This document shows positions 1 to 6,480 of a DNA stretch of 15,308 nt, one piece after another. The position numbers and the translations under genes are program-made. The notes under the pieces were generated by a model. It made no database searches and was not told the origin of the DNA. It saw nothing but the letters and a program-made list of their open reading frames with translations. Source of the DNA: UBA3076 sp964646435 (GTDB taxonomy: Bacteria > Desulfobacterota > Dissulfuribacteria > Dissulfuribacterales > UBA3076); contig CAZYEJ010000050.1 in NCBI GenBank assembly GCA_964646435.1, positions 1 to 15,308 on the forward strand, read 5' to 3'. Each line of letters starts with the position of its first letter. Within the stretch, counting starts at the first letter, position 1.

Positions 1-114
1 GAAGTACAGGGAGTACGTCTGCGTACCCGTACGCCTCGCATCTGCAGCACCCTGTGAACGCTTACAGTTCACAGGGTTCGGTAAAACGGGCGTGTAACCC
101 CGTGAATGGTTACA
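1..114. repeat. Dispersed repeat, copy A (cut by the window edge)
   Basis: This stretch matches the reverse complement of about 3298-3412 over almost its whole length. Shared landmarks are GAAGTAC-GGGAGTACGTCTGC, GCCTCGCATCTGCAG and CGGTAAAACGGGCG. It contains two instances of a motif close to CCSTGTGAACGNTTACAG, at 51-67 and 97-114. An exact 10-bp inverted repeat, CCCTGTGAAC and GTTCACAGGG, lies at 50-59 and 67-76 with a 7-base loop, and GCGTA/TACGC at 21-34 forms a smaller one. No reading frame is conserved between the copies, so this is a non-coding, structured repeat, probably a MITE or REP type. The left end is outside the window. Confidence 0.8.
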
Positions 115-183
115 GTTTTGGTAAAAACTTAACGCATGAAACGGATATTGTCCAAGAAAAGTTATAAATTTTGCGCTTTGCAT

Positions 184-507
184 CTATCGCAGCAATCTTC
201 GTTGCAACAATTCCTGTAAATCTCTCCTTCCATCAATTACACAATGAATATATACTTTATGATCTCTGATCTGATATATGATCTTGTAAGGTTTATAATG
301 GATTTCAAGAAAATCAAAAACATTAATCCGTTCTAGCTCCGGAGGATTATAGCCGCGTTCAGGGAATTCATTTAAACTAAGACAAGTATCTTTCAATTTA
401 TCGAATAATTTATCCGCTCTGCCAAGCAAATCATGAGTTGAAACATAGTTGTATATATCCATAATATCTTCTTCTGCTTCATTTGTCAGGAATACCTCAT
501 ATTTCAT
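184..507 (-). CDS. ParE/RelE-family toxin
   Basis: This is a 107-residue protein of the ParE/RelE toxin superfamily, a usual length for the family. Seen in the sequence: an N-terminal strand followed by a charged helix (AEEDIMDIYNYV, about 11-22), a second helix around 30-45, the FPERG turn at 48-52, and a C-terminal core containing YKIIYQI (74-80) and IDGRRDLQELL (91-101). The YRI-Y...V-DGRRD pattern is the hallmark of ParE toxins. ParE proteins poison DNA gyrase, while RelE proteins cleave mRNA on the ribosome; which one applies here cannot be decided from sequence, though the C-terminal motif favours the ParE branch. The start codon lies two bases past the stop codon of the antitoxin, so the two are co-transcribed and probably translationally coupled. 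The frame is intact. Confidence 0.9.
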   Translation of the reverse strand: MKYEVFLTNEAEEDIMDIYNYVSTHDLLGRADKLFDKLKDTCLSLNEFPERGYNPPELERINVFDFLEIHYKPYKIIYQIRDHKVYIHCVIDGRRDLQELLQRRLLR

Positions 508-509
508 TT

Positions 510-788
510 CTATTGAGCATCCTCAATTCTTTTCCTCAGATCAGAAAAAGCCTTATCAAGAGGTTTATATTCATCCTTCTTAATATTTGCAGAACTTTGT
601 GCCAACATCTTCAGTATGGCCATACTTTCCTGTGTTTCCTCGAAGACTCGAATATCTTGAACTACCACCTTCGCTTCTCCATTATGAGTAATAATCATGG
701 TATCTTGATTTGCTGAAATGTCCCGGATAATTTCTGATGCATGTGCTTTCAAATAACTGATTGGTTTTATGGCTTGACTATATTTCAT
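510..788 (-). CDS. Phd/YefM-family antitoxin
   Basis: This is a 92-residue protein encoded just ahead of the toxin. The N-terminal half has the Phd/YefM DNA-binding fold pattern: IKPISYLKAHASEIIRDI (7-24), then the strand and turn of TMIITHNGEAKVVVQDI (30-46), where the T-HNGEAKVVV core is diagnostic. The charged, lysine-rich C-terminal part (about 65-92) would be the unstructured tail that wraps and inhibits the toxin. Antitoxins of this family also bind their own promoter, with the toxin as co-repressor. A GGGGGG ribosome binding site at 795-800 sits seven bases upstream of the ATG. The frame is intact, so the pair is likely functional. Confidence 0.92.
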   Translation of the reverse strand: MKYSQAIKPISYLKAHASEIIRDISANQDTMIITHNGEAKVVVQDIRVFEETQESMAILKMLAQSSANIKKDEYKPLDKAFSDLRKRIEDAQ

Positions 789-803
789 AAATCGCCCCCC
801 ATT

Positions 804-840
804 TAGTCCAAAATATAGTCCAAAATGAGATCAAAATCAA
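804..840 (-). promoter_or_regulatory. Toxin-antitoxin promoter with tandem-repeat operator
   Basis: Reading the minus strand, TTGATT (835-840) and TATATT (812-817) are spaced by exactly 17 bp and form a good sigma70-type promoter. Transcription would start near 805 and give a very short leader carrying the GGGGGG ribosome binding site. Two direct copies of TAGTCCAAAAT (plus-strand reading) at 804-814 and 816-826, with a 12-bp period, cover the -10 element and flank it. Tandem sites over a promoter are where a Phd/YefM-type antitoxin would bind to autoregulate. The binding role is inference. Confidence 0.6.
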
Positions 841-908
841 GTTTATCTTTAGCTGGAATTAAGCTAGTTATAGCCTACTAACTGCACGAAACATACATTA
901 TCCGGTAA

Positions 909-1345
909 AAGCTTGTCGTCCAGGATAGGGAGACAAATATCTCGAATCTGTTTTCTGTAAACCGTTTTTATCTCTCCCTGGAGTCAGGATTGAAATCCTC
1001 CAGGGAGACCCTTCAGGACTATCTGTCTTACATTCTTGAGTCCGAAATCATCTTTCTGATACCCCAATTCTCTTATTCTCTGAAGGTCCAGGAAAAGAAT
1101 CCAAAAAAAATTTATTGTCTTGATAACGGCCTCAGGCGCACGGCGGCCTTTCTCTTTTCAAAAGCATTGGAAGGCTTGAGGAAAATCTGGTTTTTCTGGA
1201 ATTCCTTCGCAGAGGTTATGAAGTCCACTACTGGAAAAATAAAAGAGAGGTTGATTTCATTGCTCAAAAAGAAGGGCGAGCACTGGCCATAAATGTCTGC
1301 TATGAAGACGCTATGGACAAAATATTTGACAGGATAACAGGATAA
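909..1345 (+). pseudogene. Remnant of a DUF4143-type AAA ATPase, frameshifted
   Basis: Two overlapping frames together spell the C-terminal part of the common AAA_14/DUF4143 ATPase family. The first frame (about 909-1160) reads NLFSVNRFYLSLESGLKSS, then TLQDYLSYILES, then NPKKIYCLDNGL, which matches the family's conserved Y-L--L, NP-K-Y--D-GL segment. The match then continues in the +1 frame with GRLEENLVFLEFLRRGYEV, HYWKNKREVDFIA and ALAINVCYEDAMDKI, ending at TAA 1343-1345; this is the GR--EN-VF-EL-RRG-EV-YW-----EVDF nuclease-like signature. The frame switch lies about 1153-1165, by a TTTTCAAAA run. The ATPase half with its Walker motifs is missing. A further decayed piece (LLTARNIHYPV, about 875-907) may belong to the same gene. 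Such ATPases are frequently mobile or found near toxin-antitoxin loci; this one is dead. Confidence 0.78.
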
Positions 1346-1396
1346 TGATGTTATCATCAGTAGAACTGAAATTAGTTAGGCGAATTATTAAAGCTT

Positions 1397-2761
1397 ATGA
1401 AGTCCAATATGGGTATTCGTAAAAAAACAAAAAAGGCCGCGCTGAAGTATTCCATCCCGTCGAAACGCAAAAAATATACCCCGAAACATCTTCTTAAAAA
1501 GGCTTCTTTAGCCCACAGGGAAGGCCGACTTGCTGAAGCGGAAAAAGGCTATCTGGAAATATTGAAAAAAAAGCCTGATTGGGGAACAGTACTGAATGCA
1601 CTTGGAACAGTATTCATAGACCAGGGCCAACTAGATAAAGCCCACAAGGCCTTTGAGAAAGCAATAGAACTTAGTAGACATCCCTATTCCCCGGCATATT
1701 ATAACTTGGCATGGCTAAAGCAGCTAAAGAACGATCATAAGGGTGCTATAAGCATTTACAGGGCCATACTGGAGAAACAGCCTGATTTTGGTCAAGCATG
1801 GAACAATCTGGGTACTGCATACAGGGAGACTGGAGACCTGGATCAAGCCTTATCCTGTTTTCGCAAAGCAGTGGAGTTCGCTCCCGACATGGCAGAGGCA
1901 TGGAACAACCTCGGCGTGGCACAGGACGAGTTTGATATGATTCAAGACGCTGCAAAGTCGTATAAAAAGGCCATTGAGATACGGTCGGATTATGCATCCG
2001 CCCACTTCAACCTTGGGGTTTCTTTACAAAAGCTCGGAGTATTCAAGGAGGCTGAGGATCATTACAAAAAGGTCCTTAAGACCAAACCGGATGATAAGTC
2101 GACAATGTTCATGCTCCAAAGTCTGGGTACACTGGAAACTCCTGATGCCGCCCCGGCGGAATACGTGCGCAGGGTCTTTGATGAGTGCGCAGGGACTTTT
2201 GAAAGGACCCTGGTTGAAAATCTTGAATACAAGACCCCAAAACTGCTTTTTGACCTTGTGCGCCCATATCTGACTGAAGAAATGACAGTTTTGGACCTGG
2301 GCTGTGGTACCGGCCTGGGCTCTCAATTCTATCGGCCGTTTGCAAAAAAACTGATAGGAGTCGACGTATCGTTAAAGATGCTCGAAAAGGCCGCGGGAAA
2401 AAAAATCTACGACCGGCTTGAGGCCGTTGACATATTTCAAGACTGGAAATTCCCCCAAAAATTTGACCTGATATACAGTTCTGACGTCTTTGTATATTTC
2501 GGAAATTTGGACCCTGTAATCAAGTCCGCATCTTCTTATCTCAATTACGGCGGGATCATTGCCTTTTCAGTAGAAAGGCTGGATGACAACAGCATGGAGC
2601 ACCGACTCTTTCCCAGCGGTCGCTATGCCCACTCGCAGACATATATTCAGGATATCCTGAGCCGTCATGCGTTACATATATTAGAAGAAGCCAAAGCAGA
2701 TATCAGAAAGGAGTCAGGAGATCCGGTTAAGGGATTATTGTTTGTAGCCAAGAAATATTAG
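1397..2761 (+). CDS. TPR-repeat SAM-dependent methyltransferase (COG4976-like)
   Basis: This is a 454-residue two-part protein. Residues 1-30 are very basic (many K/R), and about 30-235 form six tetratricopeptide repeats, for example AWNNLGTAYRETGDLDQAL (134-152) and AHFNLGVSLQKLGVFKEAE (202-220). Residues 255-290, with VRRVFDECAGTFERTLVENL followed by Y-TPKLL, are the linker characteristic of COG4976 predicted methyltransferases. A class I Rossmann methyltransferase follows: motif I VLDLGCGTGLG (298-308), the acidic GVDVS strand (321-325), and a DLIYSSDVFVYF segment (357-368). It should transfer a methyl group from S-adenosylmethionine; the TPR array probably recruits the substrate, which is unknown. 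No strong ribosome binding site precedes the ATG, and the second Met (1409) is an alternative start. The stop codon overlaps that of the convergent membrane gene. Confidence 0.88.
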   Translation: MKSNMGIRKKTKKAALKYSIPSKRKKYTPKHLLKKASLAHREGRLAEAEKGYLEILKKKPDWGTVLNALGTVFIDQGQLDKAHKAFEKAIELSRHPYSPAYYNLAWLKQLKNDHKGAISIYRAILEKQPDFGQAWNNLGTAYRETGDLDQALSCFRKAVEFAPDMAEAWNNLGVAQDEFDMIQDAAKSYKKAIEIRSDYASAHFNLGVSLQKLGVFKEAEDHYKKVLKTKPDDKSTMFMLQSLGTLETPDAAPAEYVRRVFDECAGTFERTLVENLEYKTPKLLFDLVRPYLTEEMTVLDLGCGTGLGSQFYRPFAKKLIGVDVSLKMLEKAAGKKIYDRLEAVDIFQDWKFPQKFDLIYSSDVFVYFGNLDPVIKSASSYLNYGGIIAFSVERLDDNSMEHRLFPSGRYAHSQTYIQDILSRHALHILEEAKADIRKESGDPVKGLLFVAKKY

Positions 2762-3225
2762 GCTGAGTGTCCTTGTCTGATCCATTCCTTCCAAAACAAA
2801 CGACTGGAAAAGAAAAGTCCGGCGCCCACTGCCACATAAATTCCCCATACCAGTACTCCGGGCAAGGGGCTGATTCTCAAAGATATGCCCAAAAAAACCA
2901 TAAACAGTATCATCCCCCAGCTTTTAAGAGAGAGAAATCCTCCAAGGCACCTAGCCCCTTCCCTGCTCAGTATCCGGGAAATTACCCGTACCGCGGTCTT
3001 GTCAAAAATCAACCGTCCTTTCAGCACTCCAATGAGGGTGGCAACGATAAGCCACCATGGATTCACAGTCCCCGGTAAGCTCATCATGTTACCGGCACCC
3101 CGCACAAACAGAAAAAGACCCACGATTGTCCACATAAGGGTCGCCAAAAGGACGTGTGTTCTGACAGAGGCTGCAGGTTTCCGGGCCTCAAACCAGTATA
3201 AAATTCTCTCATACCTGTAAGACAT
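2758..3225 (-). CDS. Hypothetical four-helix membrane protein
   Basis: I do not recognise this 155-residue protein. It has four hydrophobic segments, at about 24-41, 57-71, 101-117 and 122-141, separated by short basic loops (VLKGRLIFDKTAVRVISRILSRE at 67-89 is the longest and may be a cytoplasmic loop). The N-terminus (RYERILYWFEARKP) and the C-terminus (FWKEWIRQG) are charged, which suits an inner-membrane protein with both ends in the cytoplasm. It is convergent with the TPR-methyltransferase and overlaps its stop by four bases. No good ribosome binding site is visible before the ATG. A TATAAT at 3231-3236 is so close that only a leaderless transcript could use it. The hydrophobic pattern and clean frame support a real gene, but the function is unknown. 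Confidence 0.65.
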   Translation of the reverse strand: MSYRYERILYWFEARKPAASVRTHVLLATLMWTIVGLFLFVRGAGNMMSLPGTVNPWWLIVATLIGVLKGRLIFDKTAVRVISRILSREGARCLGGFLSLKSWGMILFMVFLGISLRISPLPGVLVWGIYVAVGAGLFFSSRLFWKEWIRQGHSA

Positions 3226-3297
3226 GACTCATTATAGACTAATTCATCCAGGCCTTTTATAGAACCCATAATTTTCCAAAAGGTCCTATATTCCATT

Positions 3298-3460
3298 TGT
3301 AACCGTTCAGGAGATTACAACGCCCGTTTTACCGCAACCCACCGAACCGTAATCGTTTACAGGGGGCTGCAGATGCGAGGCGGAGGGTATGCAGACGTAC
3401 TCCCCGTACTTCAAGTGCCCGACAACAAAGCAGATGCGGTGCCCCGTGAACGATTACAGT
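3298..3460. repeat. Dispersed repeat, copy B, with inverted termini
   Basis: About 115 bases (3298-3412) are the reverse complement of copy A at the left edge. The copy also shows the part missing from A. A 20-base arm at 3346-3366 (ACCGTAATCGTTTACAGGGG) is matched in inverted form at 3441-3460 (GCCCCGTGAACGATTACAGT), differing at only about three positions. A further related motif, TGTAACCGTTCAGG, lies at 3298-3311. GCAGATGCG occurs twice directly, at 3369-3377 and 3430-3438, and GTACTCCCCGTAC lies between them. Terminal inverted repeats, no coding content and a second genomic copy fit a miniature inverted-repeat element or REP-type unit. Its right end supplies the stop codon of the neighbouring glycosylase gene. 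Confidence 0.82.
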
Positions 3461-4131
3461 CCATTTAATGGGCATTCCTCACACCTTGGTTTTGTTTTTT
3501 TACAGAAACTCTTGCCAAGGATAACCCACAGGGCATGATATTCGTTATAGAGTTTTACATCGGATGGAAGGTGGTCCATGAACAGGGAGCGAACCCCTTC
3601 ATAGTCGGTATTCCCGTCTATGAAATCATGCCTCATAAGTGCCCTTATCGTATAGACATCCACTACAAAACTGGGAAGCTCTCCTGCATAAAGCAGGATA
3701 CTGTCCGCTGTCTCCGGGCCTATGCCTTTAATATCAAGAAGCATTGGCCTTAATGTCTCAAGACCCATTGAAAACATAGTGTTCAGATCGCCCCCAAATT
3801 CATCCACCAGAAAGGTCACGAAATTTTGGAGTCTCCCGGCCTTTACGTTGTAATAACCGGCCGGCCGGATAATCAGGGCAAGCGACTCCCTTGACAGTTC
3901 ATAAATGGCCCTGGGCCTCAAAAGATCCTTATTCTTCAGGTTTGAAATAGCCCTTCGTACGTTTTCCCAATTCGTATTCTGGGTAAGAATTGCACCTGTG
4001 CACACCTCAAAGGGAGAGTCGCCGGGCCACCAATCCTGCGGCCCAAAAGCCGATAAGAGACGTTCATATATGGATATCAACCGGTCCCCGACAGGACCGG
4101 CATACCCGGTAGTCAGACTGCTATAAACCAA
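3454..4131 (-). CDS. HhH-GPD base-excision DNA glycosylase (COG2231, endonuclease III-related)
   Basis: This 225-residue protein is related to endonuclease III and to the 3-methyladenine glycosylase branch (COG2231). Near the N-terminus are IYERLLSAFGPQDWWPG (21-37) and EVCTGAILTQNTNWENV (42-58), the family's DNA-contact region. The helix-hairpin-helix reads LLDIKGIGPETADSILLYAG and is followed by VVDVYTIR, whose Asp is the catalytic residue of the HhH-GPD fold. Glu stands where endonuclease III has its lyase lysine, which suggests a glycosylase without AP-lyase activity (inference). The C-terminus has C-x6-C-x2-C of an iron-sulfur loop, but the protein stops after CPLNGL, where the fourth cysteine would be expected; the TAA lies inside the repeat at 3441-3460. 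The start is a TTG with a weak ribosome binding site; the conserved domain begins about residue 17, so the true start is uncertain. Confidence 0.87.
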   Translation of the reverse strand: MVYSSLTTGYAGPVGDRLISIYERLLSAFGPQDWWPGDSPFEVCTGAILTQNTNWENVRRAISNLKNKDLLRPRAIYELSRESLALIIRPAGYYNVKAGRLQNFVTFLVDEFGGDLNTMFSMGLETLRPMLLDIKGIGPETADSILLYAGELPSFVVDVYTIRALMRHDFIDGNTDYEGVRSLFMDHLPSDVKLYNEYHALWVILGKSFCKKTKPRCEECPLNGL

Positions 4132-4178
4132 TTGTCAGAAGACCTTTAACTGTTTTCTGAATCAAATAACATATTCCA

Positions 4179-4508
4179 TCAATCACTTCTTATATAAAAA
4201 ATATATATCCAGCAAGCGGCAACTGAAAAACATACCGCTCCCAAAACGGCAATATCCCCAACAATCACCTCCTGATTCTCTCCCGGCAAAGAATAGCTCA
4301 ATGCAAAACATATGGCGACAGTGCCAATCAGTACTGCCAAAGTCCTGACAAACTTGAAAAAGACGAGTAAACACAGTACAAGAATGACAGGCACTATTAC
4401 GTATGGATTGCCGGCCAAACTTATTAGATCAAGGCTTGACACGTATGAGATAATGTTTTCAGTCTTCAGCTTTTCAAAAATTTCAGCCCAGTCTATTTTC
4501 CAGTCCAT
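4179..4508 (-). CDS. Small hypothetical membrane protein
   Basis: This 109-residue protein is not recognised. A polar, acidic N-terminal stretch (1-30, with EIFEKLKTENII) is followed by three hydrophobic segments at about 35-51, 55-73 and 85-105, ending in YIRSD. A purine-rich AAGGAAA ribosome binding site stands about eight bases before the ATG on the minus strand, which supports the gene and this start. It is divergent from the M48 protease gene, with 145 bases between the two starts that contain a perfect inverted repeat. It may be co-transcribed with the glycosylase gene 47 bases downstream. No catalytic motif is visible. Confidence 0.65.
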   Translation of the reverse strand: MDWKIDWAEIFEKLKTENIISYVSSLDLISLAGNPYVIVPVILVLCLLVFFKFVRTLAVLIGTVAICFALSYSLPGENQEVIVGDIAVLGAVCFSVAACWIYIFYIRSD

Positions 4509-4537
4509 TGGACAATTTCCTTACCAGGATAAGCCGG

Positions 4538-4568
4538 ATTAGTACCTAAACTGAACTAAGGTACTAAT
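4538..4568. promoter_or_regulatory. Perfect inverted repeat in the divergent intergenic region
   Basis: ATTAGTACCT (4538-4547) and AGGTACTAAT (4559-4568) are exact reverse complements separated by 11 bases. Short flanking GCCG (4533-4536) and CGGC (4577-4580) could extend the symmetry with a bulge. It lies 30 bases upstream of the small membrane protein start and about 85 upstream of the M48 protease start, where an operator serving either gene would be. The loop is too long and the flanks too A/T-mixed for a convincing terminator. Role as a dyad operator is inference. Confidence 0.45.
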
Positions 4569-4653
4569 GTTATCATCGGCCTTTTCCGAACAAACAATAA
4601 CGGGTAAGCCGTTTCTTTTCCATTAGCCCAAAGGATGCTATCCTGTAGTTGAT

Positions 4654-6480
4654 ATGCCTTATAGTCAAATCATTTTCTTGATGATAGCCCTGGTTCTGGT
4701 AGCCGGGGCGCCGTCCGGTCCGGAACCGATTTTATCCGTTGGAACCATACTCCTTCTGTGGCTGGTAAAGACCTTAGGCTGGACAGCCCTGGTGGCCTGG
4801 ATCCTAAATCGGTCAGATGCCGGCAAGGCACCCTCCCCAGTCCTTTATAGGCTTCAATGGGCCTCTCAGATCCCCTTGATAATTGACTTTTACCTGCTGG
4901 ACATAAAGACCTATCTGCTATTCTTACCAGGTGTCTCTCTCTTTCCAACATTAATTGAAATCGTAGGAATCAGCCTATATATCTTATACTTCATTCTCCT
5001 CTTGACTTCATACTGGTGGGTGCTTCGCAGAAAAGGCCTTTCCGAACCTCCTTTACGTGAAGACCTGGAATTCAAGGTACGACTTATACTCCCTTTTCTG
5101 GTCCTCTATCTGATACTGGCCATATTAGGAGATCTTTTAGGAGCAATCCCCTCCAATGAATTTCAGGAACTGCTCAAGAAGCCAATTGGAGAATTAATAT
5201 CTTCTGTCTTCTATCTAATATTAATATTGGTTTTTATGCCGCCAATGGTGCGCATAATGTGGGGATGCGTGCCTTTTCCCAAGGGACCTCTAAGGAACCT
5301 GATCGAAGATTTCCTCAAACGCACCAATGTAAGTTGCAAAGAAATCCTCATATGGCCCATGAATGAAGGCAGATTCTGCACGGCTGCCGTCCTGGGACTT
5401 GTCCCCGGATTTCGTTATATACTCTTCACCCCTTGCCTTGTAAAACACCTTCTCCCCCAGGAAATTGAAGCAGTCCTTTCTCATGAAGTGGCTCACCTGC
5501 GCCACAGGCACTTGCTTTGGTATATTTTTTTCTTGGGGACTTTCACGGTCATTGTATATCGTCTCTTAGATCCCATAGGGACATGGCTGATATCCCGCCG
5601 TCTATTTCTTGAGATACTGACCCAGCTCCAACACTGGCCCAATGCCCTTATTTCTTTCCTGGCAATACTTCCAGTGGGAATATTGCTTGTCCTGTATTTT
5701 CGCTTTATTATGGGTTATTTCATGCGGAATTTTGAACGTCAAGCAGATCTCTCTGTCTTTGAAACACAAGGGCACCCATGGAATCTTATCAACGCCCTGG
5801 AAAAGGTTGCCATCCTGGCAGGAGATATTCGCAACCAGCCCAACTGGCATCACTTCAGTATTGCAGAGAGGGTGAATTTCCTGGATGAAGTTGCCCGGCG
5901 ACCGATAGTAAGGGACGAATATGAAAAAAAGCTGCTTCTTAACAAAGGACTATTCATTGGCATTGCAAGCTTGCTTATAATTATGCCAAGCCTCATGCCC
6001 ACACAGTCATGGGAAGACTCGGCCAATAACAATTTAACTCAGCTATACATTGAACAACTCACAAGCAATGGAGAACAACGACCGGAATTGTATGTCATTA
6101 TGGGTCAGATCTTTGCCCAAAAAAAAGAATACGCCAAGGCTGTAAAGGCTTATAAACAGGCCCTTGATCTGGCACCTGAAAATCCTGATATCTTGAACAA
6201 CATCGCATGGATTTATGCTACTGCAGACGACCCTGAGTTCCAAAAACCGAAAGAGGCACTAATGTTCGCCTCAATGGCCGCCAATCTGAAGCCCGCAGGC
6301 TACATATTGGACACCCTTGCTGAGAGCTTCTTTATTAATGGATATGTGGAAAAGGCCATAGCAACAGAGGAAGAGGCCCTGAAAAAAGATCCTTCAAAAG
6401 CAGACTACTATCGAACACAACTACAACGGTTTAAAAAATCGGGAGGCAAGAACCATGGAATCCATTTCGATAAAAAGTAA
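4654..6480 (+). CDS. Membrane M48-family zinc metalloprotease with TPR tail
   Basis: This is a 608-residue integral membrane protein. Several hydrophobic segments occupy about 5-50, 72-122, 143-165 and 180-200. The gluzincin motif HEVAH lies at 277-281 (two zinc-binding His and the catalytic Glu), and ERQAD at 361-365 provides the third ligand Glu, the M48 (Ste24/HtpX) arrangement. Hydrophobic helices at about 285-303 and 330-355 lie between the two motifs, and another at 431-445 ends the protease part. Residues 475-590 form a TPR domain (ELYVIMGQIFAQKKEYAKAV, LNNIAWIYATADDP), probably for substrate or partner binding. The family degrades damaged or misassembled membrane proteins or trims envelope proteins. 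The start lacks a close Shine-Dalgarno (AAGGATG is 17 or more bases away). The gene overlaps the following yjbQ-like gene by 26 bases. Confidence 0.88.
   Translation: MPYSQIIFLMIALVLVAGAPSGPEPILSVGTILLLWLVKTLGWTALVAWILNRSDAGKAPSPVLYRLQWASQIPLIIDFYLLDIKTYLLFLPGVSLFPTLIEIVGISLYILYFILLLTSYWWVLRRKGLSEPPLREDLEFKVRLILPFLVLYLILAILGDLLGAIPSNEFQELLKKPIGELISSVFYLILILVFMPPMVRIMWGCVPFPKGPLRNLIEDFLKRTNVSCKEILIWPMNEGRFCTAAVLGLVPGFRYILFTPCLVKHLLPQEIEAVLSHEVAHLRHRHLLWYIFFLGTFTVIVYRLLDPIGTWLISRRLFLEILTQLQHWPNALISFLAILPVGILLVLYFRFIMGYFMRNFERQADLSVFETQGHPWNLINALEKVAILAGDIRNQPNWHHFSIAERVNFLDEVARRPIVRDEYEKKLLLNKGLFIGIASLLIIMPSLMPTQSWEDSANNNLTQLYIEQLTSNGEQRPELYVIMGQIFAQKKEYAKAVKAYKQALDLAPENPDILNNIAWIYATADDPEFQKPKEALMFASMAANLKPAGYILDTLAESFFINGYVEKAIATEEEALKKDPSKADYYRTQLQRFKKSGGKNHGIHFDKK

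Noticed and set aside
483..716. 77-codon plus-strand open frame over the antitoxin gene
   Set aside because: It lies opposite the antitoxin and toxin, which have clear family motifs, and it lacks a ribosome binding site.
990..1292. An independent 100-residue gene starting at TTG 990
   Set aside because: Its first half matches the DUF4143 domain, but the match continues in the other frame after about 1160; the remainder (WFFWNSFAEVMKS...) is out-of-frame sequence. It is a piece of a pseudogene.
1341..1360. Short dyad GATAATGATGTTATC before the TPR-methyltransferase
   Set aside because: The stem is only five bases and lies at the end of the pseudogene; it could be chance.
3231..3259. TATAAT as promoter for the membrane protein gene
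   Set aside because: The -10 is only about six bases from the ATG and has no acceptable -35 at 17 or 18 bp, so it is not a convincing promoter.
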